Shown: positions 26,237 to 38,829 of the stretch, piece by piece
Numbering within the stretch: the stretch's first letter is position 1
Layout: the number at the start of each line of letters is the position of its first letter
Assembly (NCBI GenBank): GCA_008477525.1
Contig: SPDT01000008.1
Span: 1-64,000 of the forward strand
Reading direction: 5' to 3'
Source: Hypomyces perniciosus
Lineage: Eukaryota > Ascomycota > Sordariomycetes > Hypocreales > Hypocreaceae
Length of the DNA: 64,000 nucleotides
Translations under genes and position numbers: made by a program
Notes under the pieces: model-generated
What the model saw: only the letters and a program-made list of their open reading frames with translations
Database searches by the model: none
What the model was told of the DNA's origin: nothing

Positions 26237-26816
26237 TATTAAAAAGGAGGGCTAAAAAGTAAGGATTTTAATGTAATTAGATAACCTTTCTATTTTAGCT
26301 AGACGCAGAACTAGGCCCGACGATAGGACTAAGTGCCAGAGGAACTTTGGTATAAGTCAGGAATTCTCCCTTATCCTTAATAATAATGATTAAGCTAGGA
26401 CCAGCTACCCTGCTTACTTTAAACTTAATACAATACTTATAATAGGTATTATAAGAAATCTAACTAAAATAGTTTCCTATTTATATAGCTATAAGTTAAT
26501 TTAAGTGATTTTATATATAAATAAATTTTGCGGAAAATAAAAATACAGCTATAAACCTAATTCTGCTACTATATACCTATTATTAAGTCGGAGGATTATT
26601 ATAGAAGATAAAGCATTATTTTACAATTACTTTTATAATATAGTTATATATTACTAGATATTCTATACCTTTTTAGCTATTAGATTAAATTTAATTTAAT
26701 TATTTATTTTATTGTTCACTTAGTAAATATTCAATTGTTTTTTTATTACTATATTATATACAGCTTCCTAGAAGCTATCGATAAATAAGGTTTATTATAA
26801 CCTTGTTATTTTAATA
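26237..26816 (+). repeat. 3' LTR of plus-strand family C copia
   Basis: 580 bp with the family C start (TATTAAAAAGGAGGGC) and end (TTTTAATA). It is preceded by the polypurine stretch AAAGGGAG. It closely resembles the other family C LTRs. Confidence 0.85.
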
Positions 26817-27939
26817 ACTTTAAAAGGCTATAAATAATAAGGACTTAAAGCTTTAGTTTCCCCCTTAAAACTTAAACTTTTATACCCTATCCTTTATAAG
26901 CTTTTAGTAAAAAGATCAAGATATAGGGATTTCTAGGAATACTATAAATACTTCAAGGATAATAAAAAGTCTATCTATAAATATAGTAAATTAAAAAAAT
27001 AAAGCTAGTTTGCGGAATATAGAATAGTTAAGCTTTTCCTTTTAAATATCCCCTTAAAAGAGACCCTTTTCCTTTATTTACTTGAAGCTATAGAAAGGAA
27101 AGCGTTCTAGAAACTAGTAAAGGAAGCAGACCTTTATAGTCCCCCTTTAACGGAAATAAATTAACACTATTTAAATTAACCCTTTTTTGTTTATAAATTA
27201 AAACTTAGCGAATAGCAGTATAAGCCAATAGCTTTTAATATCTTATTGTCTATAAAGGATTTATATAATTAGTTTATTTAATGGACGTAAATAATAAAAT
27301 AAACAAATAAATCAATACCTATCCCAGTAATTTAAATTTAGTATTCCGCTAAGGTTAAGTTAAGCTATATTTAACTGCCTAAACTGTTCTGCCCCACTAT
27401 TATCTATTTATTTAATTTTATAAAAAATAGGGATATATGGAAATATAAGGAAATATAGGGAAATATAGGAAATATAGGGGAATATAGGGAAATTGGAGTA
27501 AAGTAAAGTTAAAAAGGGGAATTAAGGGAATAAAGGCAGTAAAGAAACGATAAAAATAAATATATTTAACAGGTAATAAAAGAAAAGGTTTAAAAGGTAA
27601 AGGGGAGTTAAGTTAAATAGGAAAATAGGAAAGGAAAGAATAGGATAGGAAAGGATAAGAAAGGAAAGGATATAGTAGTTAAGTTTAGTTAATATTATTT
27701 TTCTAGGCTTAGGCCGAGTAGCTAGCCAGCTAGCCTCTTTAGTTCTAGGGATATCTTTAGCTATAAAGACTATTAATTAGGTCTTAGTTTTAACTAATGC
27801 TAGCTATATAAAGCTATTAAGCCACCTAGCTGCTATTGGCCCTACTAGCTGCTATATTAAAATAAATAACCTAGAATTTTGATTTATATAAGTAATATAG
27901 CTGTTTATAGTTAAATAGTATAATAGAGAGGGGGGGTAC
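26817..27939 (+). mobile_element. 3' portion of an unassigned LTR-type element
   Basis: AT-rich, damaged sequence that still reads on the plus strand in long stretches with few stops (about 26900-27280), but the protein is not recognised. It ends with a G-rich polypurine tract at 27924-27937 followed by TGTTATAG, as expected at the junction of an LTR element's PPT and 3' LTR. The 5' part is missing or lies to the left of the family C LTR. Confidence 0.4.
27429..27495. repeat. Minisatellite with ~10-bp unit (GGAAATATA-type)
   Basis: Six to seven tandem units of 'ggaaatata' with G-run length variation. A short related stretch occurs near 49907-49923. A purine-rich region (27575-27665) follows. 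Confidence 0.8.
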
Positions 27940-28290
27940 TGTTATAGTATTAACTATAATGCAATATTAATGCTTTATTATATAAGCTCTAGTAATATAA
28001 CTAGACCTTAACGTGTTCCTAGCTATAGCTTTCCATAAAGCCTTAAGGCTTTCTTACTCTTTATAGTATAATAATAATATTTGCTTTAACCTGCCTTCCT
28101 ATACTATAATAACTATTTTCTTTTATATTTTTAATAATTATTATAAATATTGTTGTTATAGAAAAGATTATATTTAACATTAGCCCTTTATATAAAGTTA
28201 ACTATTTTATAAGCTTTAATTATAGCTTTTTAAATTAAGTTTTACTTTTATTACTATTAAGTTAATATTTGTTAATAGTAAATATTATAA
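27924..28290 (+). repeat. Polypurine tract and partial LTR
   Basis: TAGAGAGGGGGGGT (27924-27937) precedes TGTTATAGTATTAAC (from 27940), a plausible 3' LTR start. The presumed LTR is cut by the family D insertion at 28296 and may continue at 35330-35577. No second copy is present in the window to confirm it. Confidence 0.4.
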
Positions 28291-28295
28291 GCAAG

Positions 28296-28570
28296 CATAG
28301 CGGAGCGCGGTATAGCTATATAGAGTATAGAGAGATAGGAAACAAAGCTTGATTTTATAAAAGAGAATATACTATAGTGGCCTCGCTATATATATATATA
28401 GCCAACATAAAAAAGAAGCTATATACAGGCACTGTAAGCGCCTGTATAGTCTGATATATCGCTTATATAATATATATATCAGCTTATATCTGCTGACAGA
28501 GCAGATAAAATCTCCCTAGCGCTAGCTTTAGCGCTAACAAGCAGTAAGGCCTAGCCTACTTAACCCAATA
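28296..28570 (-). repeat. 3' LTR, family D (minus-strand element)
   Basis: Plus-strand reading contains GGAGCGCGGTATAGCTATAT near its start and ends CTTAACCCAATA, so the sense LTR begins TATTGGGTTAAG (from TGTTGGGTT). TACCCCCTAG, the complement of the polypurine tract, follows at 28571-28580. Confidence 0.85.
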
Positions 28571-29096
28571 TACCCCCTAGTTAATAAAGCTATTCCTAAT
28601 ACCTTATTAACTGCTACTCTAATTTATTTATAGTATTATAACTAACTGGCTGTACTCCTAGAGCCTCCTTTACTTAGTCAGAAGCTCCTTTATTGTAAAT
28701 ATATATTAATATTCTATTATAGAGGTGAAAGGAATATAAGCGCTACAGCTATTATTGATCTATAATAATAGGAAGTTAAACAATAAAGCTCTTTAAGCAG
28801 GTAAATTGGTCCTGAATAGCTGAAAATAGATATATTAGCTGCCCCTGGCCTTATTCCTCACTCTTCTTTTTCAGTCATTAACATTATTATTATTAACATT
28901 AATAACAATATTAACATTAACAGTAATAGTAGTATAGCCCTTGCTGTAAGTATTATGCTTCCGACTAATTCCCTTTATACTGTATATTTATTAACTAACA
29001 GCGAAATCGCAGAAGAAGAATACTTTATCGGTAAAGCGTGGTTATAGTCGCCCCCTAAAAGTGGCTTATCGCGGCATCAGTCGCTTAACTGGCTAA

Positions 29097-29429
29097 GCAG
29101 CTATACTTTCTACTACTTTTGCGCTGGCTCCTGCTCTGGCTCCTACTCTTACGCCGGCTAGTCTAGTCCAGTTAAGGGATACTGCAGCTTTTGCCGCTCT
29201 TAACGCGCGCTATACTGCTGCCATTACAGCTGCTTATAAAGCATGCCTTGCTGCTAAGGCAGCTGTTACTTTATCTTTATCAGCTCCTCCTCCTACTCCA
29301 GTAACTGCTTTTGCAGCTGCTTTTACTTCTGCCTTTACTACTGCCGCTGCCCCTACTGCTATACTGTTATCCCCTTTTTGTAAAGGTTATTTAAAGTTAG
29401 TAATTGCTGGTAAAAGAGATCTCTTTTAA
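29097..29429 (+). other. GC-rich cryptic ORF segment in the family D 3' region
   Basis: Between pol and the 3' LTR of this minus-strand copia lies a GC-rich Ala/Pro/Thr-coding stretch. It is open for 110 codons on the plus strand (antisense to the element) and ends with the motif LLSP-x-x-KGYLK-x-x-IAGK-x-D. The equivalent segment in the sister copy (44547-44876, antisense) is also 110 codons open and shares that C-terminus. The element-sense frame is nearly open too, broken by RIP-type stops. Whether either strand is coding is unresolved. Confidence 0.45.
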
Positions 29430-29699
29430 TGTATTTCTATTGCCTGCTTTTAGTAGTATACTGTTTATTTTAATAGTAATTACTGATATGCCTTTTAGTA
29501 AACTCTTTTTTAATTTACCTATATTACTTTATTTAATTATATACTTTATAGTTATTTAATACTTATATTAATTATATACTAGCTTTTTTAAACTATAAAT
29601 GAAAAGGATAACTAGGTAAATATACCTTTTTTCTTATATTTATAAGCTTATATAATTAAATAGTAATTTAGTATAAAAAGGCATTATACTTTTAATTTA

Positions 29700-32600
29700 A
29701 TTTACTTTAAAAAGGCTACTGCTTTAGGTAATAGTAATAATAATAATAACGCTTTTTATATATAGGCGTATAAAGGCTAAAAAGCTTTTAAAAAATAGTT
29801 ATTGCAGTAATAAAATACACCTTTATAGCTGGTGGCCTATAGGCTAGAATTAACTGGTTTCCTATAGTTTATATATTCTATTCCAGTAACTGTATATTTA
29901 TTAAGTTTAATAGTGCTTTAATATACTTAAAGCGCTATTATAATAAGGCTTTAATAAGCTTATTGGTAGGTATAAGGTTAATGGAAAGATAAAAAACTAT
30001 AAATAATTTTTTCTAGTACTTTTATTAAAGCTATATATTTTATATATTAATATAATATAGGTAAGTATTAATTTAAATATTTTCTTTAATTATAAGGTAT
30101 ATAGTTAGTTAATTCTTATAGTTAATATTTTAGTTAATACTAGGCTTAAATTTCATTTCTTAAAAAAGGCAATATAAACTTATAGCCTTTTTCGCTATTT
30201 AAGTAAAGGTAAGCAGCTTAGCTTTTATTATAGATATATTAATAGTGCTTTATTATATTGTATTCTATAGGATAAGGCCTAAGAAACGCGTTATATAATA
30301 CCTTTAAAATAATCTTTAAGTATTTATATTATTAGCGAAAAAAGTATTGCTTAAAGCAGTTAAAATTTATATTTCCCTGCGCCCTTTATATTAAAGAGCT
30401 AGGAAGTATTATATATATAAATAGCAGATAAACTAGTTAACTGCTTTAAAGTGCTTTTTGCTAAGGTTAGTTAAAAACTGTAATAAAGTGAAGGCGCTAT
30501 AAACTATATTAGGCCTTATTATAATAGCTGTATAAAGTATTGATTTTACTTTCTTTTAATATATTTTAATAATTGCTTTTAAAGCTTGTAATATATTTTT
30601 TTAAAGCTTAATAATAGGTATTAGAATTATAAAAAGCTATATTCCTTTATTAAGCCTAAATTACTTTATACTTTTCTTTAAATAGGTCTTATAGGAAAGG
30701 TATATTTTATACTTTGTTTTGTTATAGGTAATCTTAATCTTTAAAAACTACTATATATCTCTTTTACTATATAGCTTATACTTTACTTTTAAAGCATTTG
30801 GTAGTTTAATATAAAAAGCTTTATTGTTATAATAATATATAACTATAATATTATTTATATAAAATATAATAAAGATTTTCTAAGTTTTATAATAAAAGAG
30901 ATAAGGCTTTTTAAAGTTTAAAATTAACCTTTATTGCCTTACAATTAAAGATAGTTTATTATATTATAGCTTTAGTAAATCCTTTAAACTATATAAGGCT
31001 TTTCTAAGCTTTAAATAAATATTCGGCTATTTAAAACCTTTAAAGAGCTTATATATAATTAATTTTAAGTTTTTATATTTTAAAGTATTAAGAAAAGTAT
31101 TTTTAATATTATACTACTTTAATTTAAAGTTAAATTTTACTATAAAAGTAATAAATATAGAAAAAGAACGCGCTATTAATATAGCTATATCTATATTCTG
31201 TATAATAAAGTGCTTTTATAAATCCCTGCAGACTATAAAATAAACTTTATAGTATTTTAGATTTCTGTTTTAGTTAAATTTATAAGTAAAAACCTAATAT
31301 ACTAGTAATAGCTTTATTATTGCCTTTAAGTATAGTATCTTTTACTAGGTCCCTTTTATATACAGAGAATTAATCTTATTATATATAGTTTACTTAAACT
31401 TATCTTTAAGTAAGTATTTTATAAACTCTTATTAGTTTTTTAATAGTTTTATTAAATCCTTTTAGTAAATAATTAGTTTATTAAAAGCTATACTTTTCTA
31501 GGAAAAGGATTTATAATCTATTACTATATTAAAAACAGTAAATACTATTTCTATACTTTTTAATTTATTATTTATTAGCTTTTATTAATTAAGCAGTAGT
31601 TAATATAGCGTTAAATTAAAAAGCCTAGTAATTATTAAGTATATATTAGGCTTATTATCTTTAAAAGTAGTGTTTAAGGTATATATCTTAATCCTATATA
31701 CTAGGAAATATTTATTAGCCTTTTTTGCAGGTTATTTCCTTTAAAGTTTTAAGCTTTTATAAATATTGGCTACTGCTTTACTGCTTAAAGGATTACTAGC
31801 TAGTATTTCCTTAAAGGTCTGCTTTTCTTTTATAAAAGTAGGCGAGTCTTTTATATACTAGTCTACTTTTAGCTTTAGTAAACTATCCTTTTTTATGAGG
31901 TTATATACCTTTAATATGCAAGGCTATTCTTTTACTTTATCCCTTTTTATAGAGAAAGGTAAATTACTTGTAAGAGTATTGCCTAAGGTTCCCGTTAATA
32001 TACCGGTATTATTTATAGAGATTAAATGTTTTAGGGTAGCTTTTAGTGTTTAAATCTTTTTCTATATTATTTATAAAGGTATTCTTTACTACAGAAATAT
32101 ATATTAATAAGAGTTTAAATTCTAGTTTATTTTCTTTAACCTTATTAAATAGCTTATATAACTTAGCTATAAATAGTTTATCTGTAATCCCTTTATTACT
32201 ATTAAAGAAGCTAGTTTTATTAAACTATATATTCTTTATAATAATTACCTTTACTAGGCTAAATAGTTAAATATAATATATATTATTTATAGTCTAGTTA
32301 ATAAAATATTTAATTAGCCCTTTAAGCTTAGTTTTAAATTCTCTTTTTTTCTAGCTAGCTTTATAGTCTTTATTAAGTATATAAGCGCAGTAGCTATATA
32401 TATAAAGCCTGCTTTAATCTGGCTATAGGTCTATAGAAGGCTCTTTTATTAAAAGGGGTATAAAGTTATAGAACTATTACTTTAATTTATTAATAAGTAA
32501 TATTATATTAAAGCTGCATATAGGACTTATATTAATAATATATACTGCAGCTTTTACACTCTTTAGCTATAAATTAATTAATAGATTTATCGCTTTTAAT

Positions 32601-35020
32601 ATTTTAATTAATTTATTTATAATTTCCTAACCTACCTATTCTAAAGCGCTGTTTAATTTATATATATAGGAAAGGGTAAGCTTTAAAATAATACCCTTTA
32701 TATTAGCCTAAATTTAAAAGTATAATAACCTTTTAACTGCAACTATAGCTTTTTATTATCCTGCTTAAAGAAGTATATAAAGATATTATATTTTATTTTT
32801 ACTATACTTATAAAATCAAAAAAAAGCATTAAAAACAGTTTCCTAGTCTTTATTTAATAAAGGGTGTATATATAACTATATAGTATATTTTATTTTAAGT
32901 ATTAAAAGCTAATTATCTTTATTATAGCCTTAAGGATAGTGTTAATAATCCTAGTGCACTTTAAAGAATAGTTTGAGCGCTTATCTATTAAATAGTTTAT
33001 AAGAAATAACCTATTTTATATATATATAAGTATAAGCCTTATAATCTATATATGTAATTCCTTTAATATATATCTTCTTTATATCCTTTATAAGCGCTTT
33101 AAGCGCTTCTAGGCTTAAATATCTTAATTATAAATACCAAAGCTATTCTAAGTTATATTATAATATTAAGGGATTATATATTAGTTTTCTCCTGCTTCTT
33201 AATACTAGATAAATACTATAGTCTACGCTAAAAAATATAAAAAAAGCTATTAAACTGTTTAATATTATATATTTAAGGATAAAGGCAATATAAAGCAATA
33301 AAGGTTTATATTACAGAAATAAAAAATTATACCTATACTTTACTTTCCCTATAATAGTATTTCAATTAATTGTACTATTATAAAGTATATTATTGTACCC
33401 TTTTAGCTAAATCCCTACTTCCTAAAGCTTTAAGGAAAATATAATATTAATATAAAATCCTTTAACTATAGCTATATTTATAGATTTAATAAAGCGCGCT
33501 ATCTTTTAATATATATTATAAAGAATATCCTTTAATAAATAATATCCTCTTTTAATTATAAAGTAGCTAACTCCTTTTATTTTAATATAATCCTTTTTTA
33601 TATTTAAAATAAAGGAGCTAGGAACAAGGTAATTCCTGCTATTTATAATATAAATAGTACTATATCTATTAAAAAGGGTGCTTTAAAAGAGACAGTAAAG
33701 TGTATTTTATGCATTAATATATATTAATACACTTATTAAATATACTATAAAGCTTATATTTTCTTTATCGATTAAGTTTAAGGAGATTAAGGCAGCTATA
33801 ATAGTTAAAGCTATTCTTTTTTATATTAAGGCAGTAAAGTTAATACCCTTTTTACTATACTTTATATAGGTAACCTGCTATTTATCTTTTTATAGGTGTA
33901 TATAAATCTCTATAGCCTATTTAAATATAAAAAAATATTTCCCTTTTTTATTAAGCCTTCCAGTAAATATAGTATATACTTTACCGCAGTTATTTAAAGG
34001 CTATATATACCTTTTAAGTATATAAAGGCACTCTTTACTAATAAAAGGCTTTAAGTATATATTACTATTATTTAATATATTATTTAAGTGGTTGTTATAT
34101 ATTATATAAAAGCTATAAATATAGTTCTCTGTATTCTTTATATTTTTTAAAAATAGCTAGCTAAGTTAATTAAAGGAAAAGATTTCTTTTATTTTACTGC
34201 TTTTAATTAAGCTATTTATATAAAATAAATAATAGGCAGTAAAGCTTAAAGTAAAGTATACTTTAATAGCTTTAAAAAAAACTATTTAAAAAGCTATTCC
34301 TATAACCTTAAAAAGCTTATACTTTACTGCATTCGCATAAATATACAGCTAGTAAATATACTATACTTTTAGCTTAATATTCCTGCACTTTACTTATATA
34401 GTATATATAAATAGGATAAATATACTTCTTTATATATTATATCCTTGCAAAAAGTTAATTAATCCTTAAACTTCCTAATAATTTAATAAATAATAAACTT
34501 TATATTAAAATCTTTATTATTATTATAAACTACTCTAGTAGCAGTAAAGGCTCAAGCTGCAGCTTAAAGGTCTGCTAAAACTAAAGTATAAATGCTAGAG
34601 TTAACTATCTTTTAGATCCACTTTAGAATAATAACCTTAGCTTTCCTTTTTTTATTATTGCTAGTAATAAAGAATTAGTGCTTTTAGAGTATACTATTAT
34701 AGTAAGTAAAGATATCTGCTAAAAAGGGGTTAAAACTAAATGCTTTAACTGCAGTCTCCTTTACTTTTACTAAAGTAAATAGTTTAAGAGTAGGGAAACT
34801 GTTATTTAGCTAATTAAAGAGATTTAGATTAATCTTATTCTATACCTTAGCAGTAGTTATATAATTAGTGAGAATAGTAATCTCTTTAATTTACTGGACT
34901 ATTAATTTTAGCTTTATAAAAGCAATATCCCCTGCGCTATCTATTATAAAAGATAGCTTTAGTAGCTTAAAGGCGAGGGTAAAAGGTATAAAGAGAGATA
35001 TAATATTAAAGTAAAAGTTT
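29700..35020 (-). pseudogene. RIP-destroyed gag-pol, copia family D
   Basis: Minus-strand translation matches the better preserved copy at 38830-44240. For example, near 30800-30940 the RT block reads F-x-EP-x-LFYYK followed by FY-x-NN-x-x-x-IYYYNNKA, where family D copies carry the YVDD-type box. Gag and integrase lie to the right. Stops are frequent in every part, so no product is expected. The minus-strand copy is flanked by its own PBS and PPT, so it inserted as a complete element before RIP. Confidence 0.78.
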
Positions 35021-35042
35021 CTAGTAACTTTAATAGTTATTA

Positions 35043-35056
35043 CCTGGGCTTATAAC
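35043..35056 (-). promoter_or_regulatory. Half-tRNA primer-binding site, family D
   Basis: Sense reading immediately after the 5' LTR is GTTATAAGCCCAGG, the same as in the other two family D copies. It is complementary to the initiator tRNA-Met anticodon arm except for one RIP-type change. Confidence 0.7.
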
Positions 35057-35329
35057 TATAGTAGAGCGCGGTATAGCTATATAGAGTATAGAGAGATAGG
35101 AAATAAAGTTTAATTCTATAAAAAAGAATATACTATAATGGCCTGGCTATATATATATATAGCTAATATAAAGAAGAAGCTGTATATAGGCGCTTACAGC
35201 GCCTATATAGTCTAATATATCGCTTATACAATATATATCAGCTTATATCTGCTGACAGAGCAGATAAAAGCTCCTTAACGCTGGCTTTAGCGCTGACAAG
35301 CAGTAGGGCCTAGCCTACTTAACCCAACA
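35057..35329 (-). repeat. 5' LTR, family D (minus-strand element)
   Basis: 273 bp matching 28296-28570. It ends on the plus strand with CCCAACA, so the sense start is the intact TGTTGGG. Confidence 0.85.
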
Positions 35330-35577
35330 GCAAATAAATTAAATAACTACTTATAATTATATTAATTATTAATTATAATATATATTTATTTTTAATTAAT
35401 TAATATTTAAACTTTAATAATAATTTTAATAAAGTAATTAAGCTTTAAGTTTATAATTTATAAAGATTATAGTTAGGATAGCTTTTTCCTTTCTTTCTGT
35501 TTTCTTTATCTAGCCTTAAGTTAATTATATATAGCGACAATTATTACGTAAATAGCTAATAGCTTTATACCTTTCAC
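35330..35577. other. AT-rich spacer
   Basis: Very AT-rich with no motif seen. It may continue the LTR interrupted at 28295. Confidence 0.3.
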
Positions 35578-35698
35578 TTTGTTAAACGTAATAAATATAC
35601 TTAATATACCTGTATTCTTTTATTAATTTACTTAAGAAAAGTCACCTACTTATTTAAGCAGTTACTAGATTAAGAAAGTGTAAGAGTATAAAGATATA
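35578..35698 (+). mobile_element. Family E LTR, left portion
   Basis: Matches the first ~120 bp of the LTR at 23961-24370, through 'agtataaagatatata', with heavy C-to-T and G-to-A change. The right portion is at 49133-49420. The split is caused by the family C solo LTR, which left ATATA on each side (35694-35698 and 49133-49137). Confidence 0.75.
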
Positions 35699-36070
35699 TA
35701 TAAAAGTAACAAGGTTATCCTAAACCTTATTTATATATACCTTTTAGGAAACTATATATACTATAGTAATAAAGAAACAACTAAGTGTTTATTAGGTAAA
35801 CAATTAAATAAACAATTAAACTATATTTAATTTAATAGCTAAAAAGCTATACAATATCTAGTAATATATAACTTTATTATAAAAGTAATTGTAAAATAAT
35901 ACTTTATCTTTTATAATAATCCTTTGATTTAATGATAGGTATATAGTGGCAGAATTAGGTTTATAGCTATATTTTTATTTTCCGCAAAGTTTATTTATAT
36001 ATAAAATCGCTTAAATTAACTTACAGCTATATAAACAGGAAATTATTTTAATTAGATTTCTTATAATACC

Positions 36071-36073
<3 letters not shown>
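35699..36073 (-). mobile_element. Family C solo LTR, left portion
   Basis: Starts like other minus-oriented family C LTRs ('taacaaggttat' then 'aaaccttatttatatata') and stops after 375 bp at the (AAT)n tract of a LINE. The remainder is at 48928-49132. Together they make about 580 bp, the full LTR length. Confidence 0.8.

Positions 36074-36105
<32 letters not shown>
36074..36105. repeat. (AAT)n tract, LINE 3' tail
   Basis: About ten ATA/AAT units. On the element strand this is (ATT)n, derivable from the (ATC)n tail of the less mutated copy at 53451-53475 by C-to-T change. Confidence 0.75.
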
Positions 36106-36107
<2 letters not shown>

Positions 36108-38524
36108 TCCTATTAATATCTTATAGTAAAAAGGCTACTAATCCCAGTAAAGTAAAAGGATATACTATACTAGGTTTAGCTACAGTATTACTAATAAATA
36201 TATAAGCTCCTTTATATAGTATTTTATTGCCTTAAAGGGCATAGTCTTTTAGCTTTACACCTATCAGTAAATTAAAAAGCTATAAGAATTCTTATATAGT
36301 GTATTAAGTGATTATGGTTAACCTTAGCCTAGGGAGCTAGCCTTTATTAGTTTATAAGTGACTTAAATGCAAGCTGTAAGTAAATCGCTTAAAGGATAAA
36401 ACAGTAATAATATAAAGAAAAGACTTAAATAACTAAAATTTAAATATAGTTAAGCTTTTTAGTAGTGCAGGTATATTTTATTAAAAAGGCTTAAAGCCTA
36501 TACTGCTTAAAAGAAAAAGTTATAGCTAAACTTTAGTAAATAAATGGTTAATGTATAGATTAAAAAAGCTAGTCTTTATTATTATATTTTATTAATTTCC
36601 CTGTAAGAAAAGATATAGTTATAAGCTTTCTTTTTACTGCAGCTACAGGTTATTAATATATTTTTATACTAGAATTACTTCTAATATTATATAAAGTCCC
36701 TATATTAAAACCTAGGAGTTAATAAATAGTAAAGCTTTTTTTATAATATTATTAGTGTTTTAAAATATTTAAAGTCTACTATTAATTTAAATAGGCAGTA
36801 TATATTAAATATATTCTTTTTTTATTAACTTTTAAAGCTAATCTTTAGTTTTATGTTGGCTTTCTATTAAAGGAAAGTAAATATACGTATTATATTTATT
36901 AGCTTGAATTATTTATAGCCTAGTTTTATTAACTAGTCTATAGTTTTATTCCTTTATATCCTTTAATAACTAAAGTATTATTAGATATATATATTTTTAT
37001 TCTATATACTTTTTAATCTTTAAAATTTAATAAAGATTTATTAAAATAAATTTAAAGGTATACTTTTTAAATAATATATTATAGCTGTATTATTTAAGTA
37101 AATAATAATATCTTTTATATTATTATTATTAATTTAAGCAGCTTTAAAATATTTTTAAAACTTTAATTACTTTACTATTAAATATTTCTGCTAAACTAAG
37201 TCAGCTATATTTTATTAAAACTTTTTTACTATTCTATTATATAAAAAGCTATAGCTAATAGCTTTTATAGTAAAGTATAAATTATTTATAAATACTATTA
37301 TATTTTAAAGGGCTATTATAGCTCTTTAATTATTAAATTCTTTAATAGGTGTAATTTTACTGCTTAAACAAAGGGTTGAAATTCTAATTTACTTTAAAGA
37401 ACAGGCTAGTTTTAGGCAGTTTTTAGTAAATTATATAGTTTATTATAACTTTATTATAAGCGCGACTATAGCTTATCTATATATATATTAGTCTAGTTAA
37501 GTTTTATATATAAAAGGATATTACTTATTTTATAATAGTAGTTTAATTATAAATTAAAACTTTTATATATTAAGGAGTTATATTATTAAAGGGATCCTGC
37601 TTTCATTATATAAAATTAATATAAAAGTTGTTTTTATATTAAAAGGATAGCTTTTATAGCTATTTTAAAGATTAAGGTTATATTGTTAAAGAGGTATTCC
37701 ATTTTATATATATTTAGGCCTTTATACTATACCTTCAACTTATAATAAAGTATTAGTTTTATATATATATAGACTGCTTATTATATAAAGTATAAAGTAG
37801 CCTTTAAATAAAGTTTACAATATTATATAATATATTTATTACTATATAGGCCTTTATAGCCTATTTTTAATTATATATTTTAAAGTTAAACTTTTAGTTA
37901 AAGAAAATGCTTAATTATTTAATTACCTTTTTTTAAAGGCAGTTTTTAAGATATTATTATATATTATTAATAGGTTATTTTATAAGTAGTATTTTAAAAA
38001 GTATATTACTTTTTTTTTTTTAAGATTAAATAATATTATATTATGTCTGCTTTATTATTAAAGCTTTTAGATTATAGTTATAGTTTAAACTACTATTTAA
38101 TTAAAAAACTTATTAATAAATAGGAATACTATATTATTTATATAGCTAAACTTTTATAGTTTATTAAAAAAGGATTATTTAATAGCTGCTATTTAAATTT
38201 AAGTAAAGGCAGTAAATAAATAATATATTAAGGATATATAAAGTAAAAAGAGGATTAAAGATATTAATAATTTTTAAAACAGATTATAGCTTAAAGGGAG
38301 TAGTTAAATTATTATTTTTTATAGTTTTACTTAAACTTTATAGTCTATTATAAAAAAGGCCTATTTAGCTATATAATTAAATTAACTTTATTTTTAAAGT
38401 TAAAGGGTTAATTTATTAATAAAGACTATATTAAAAGCCTTTTAAATATTAACTATAATTAAAGTAATTACTTTCTTATTATAAAAACCTAATTTATTTT
38501 TATAGATTAAAGCTATAATTAAAT
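36074..38524 (-). mobile_element. LINE (non-LTR retrotransposon), 3' half
   Basis: Minus-strand element whose 3' end abuts an (AAT)n tract (36074-36105), matching the (GAT)n tail of a truncated relative at 53451. TSD TATAATACCTAT (36062-36073) pairs with TATAATGCCTAT (48916-48927). Near 37090-37290 an RNase H-like block reads DIIIY-x-NNTA-x-IYYLKS (from IYSDNTAAIxxLKS). RNase H downstream of RT is typical of fungal Tad-type LINEs. The family D copia inserted at 38525 (TSD TAAAT). All frames carry RIP stops. Confidence 0.75.
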
Positions 38525-38790
38525 TGTTGGGTTGAGTAGGCCGGGGCCCTACCGCTTATTAGCGCTAGGGAGCTCTTATCTGCTATGTAAGTAGATATAA
38601 GCTGACACACATATTGCATAAGCGATGTGTCAGACTATACAGGCGCTTATAAAGCGCCTGCACACAGCTTCTTCTTTATGTTAGCTCTGTATATATATAG
38701 CGAGGCCATTATAGCATATTCTCTTTCATAGAATTAAGCTTTATTTCCTATCTCTCTATACTCTATATAGCTATACCGCGCTCTGCTATA
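38525..38790 (+). repeat. 5' LTR, family D
   Basis: 266 bp, from TGTTGGGTTGAGTAGGC to CTCTGCTATA (CA end decayed to TA). It has the same length as 45391-45656 and 59903-60168. Confidence 0.92.
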
Positions 38791-38804
38791 GTTATAAGCC
38801 TAGG
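38791..38804 (+). promoter_or_regulatory. Half-tRNA primer-binding site, family D
   Basis: GTTATAAGCCTAGG directly abuts the 5' LTR. It is complementary to the initiator tRNA-Met anticodon stem-loop after undoing a single G-to-A change at the anticodon, the arrangement known from Drosophila copia and Ty5. Confidence 0.72.
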
Positions 38805-38829
38805 TAGTAACTATTAGAGTTACTAGAAA

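Larger units (their letters stand above)
17535..26816 (+). mobile_element. Ty1/copia family C, 5'-truncated and interrupted
   Basis: Plus-strand sibling of 4620-11127. Homology starts at the gag leader (~17535), so the 5' LTR is missing. It runs to 18383, is interrupted by a TIR transposon (18384-21728), resumes through pol, is interrupted again by a family E LTR (23961-24370), and ends with a 580-bp 3' LTR. A purine-rich 'aaagggag' tract precedes that LTR. All coding sequence is RIP-damaged. Confidence 0.8.
28296..35329 (-). mobile_element. Full-length Ty1/copia element, family D
   Basis: A 7.0-kb element on the minus strand with LTRs at 28296-28570 and 35057-35329. The TSD is GCAAG (28291-28295) and GCAAA (35330-35334), differing by one G/A change. 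PBS and PPT are both recognisable. It is a sibling of 38525-45656 and 59903-64000. This copy is more heavily RIP-mutated than the 38.5-kb copy. Confidence 0.88.

Noticed and set aside
32046..32270. 74-codon plus-strand frame
   Set aside because: Lies antisense within RIP-damaged family D gag-pol; AT-rich chance frame.
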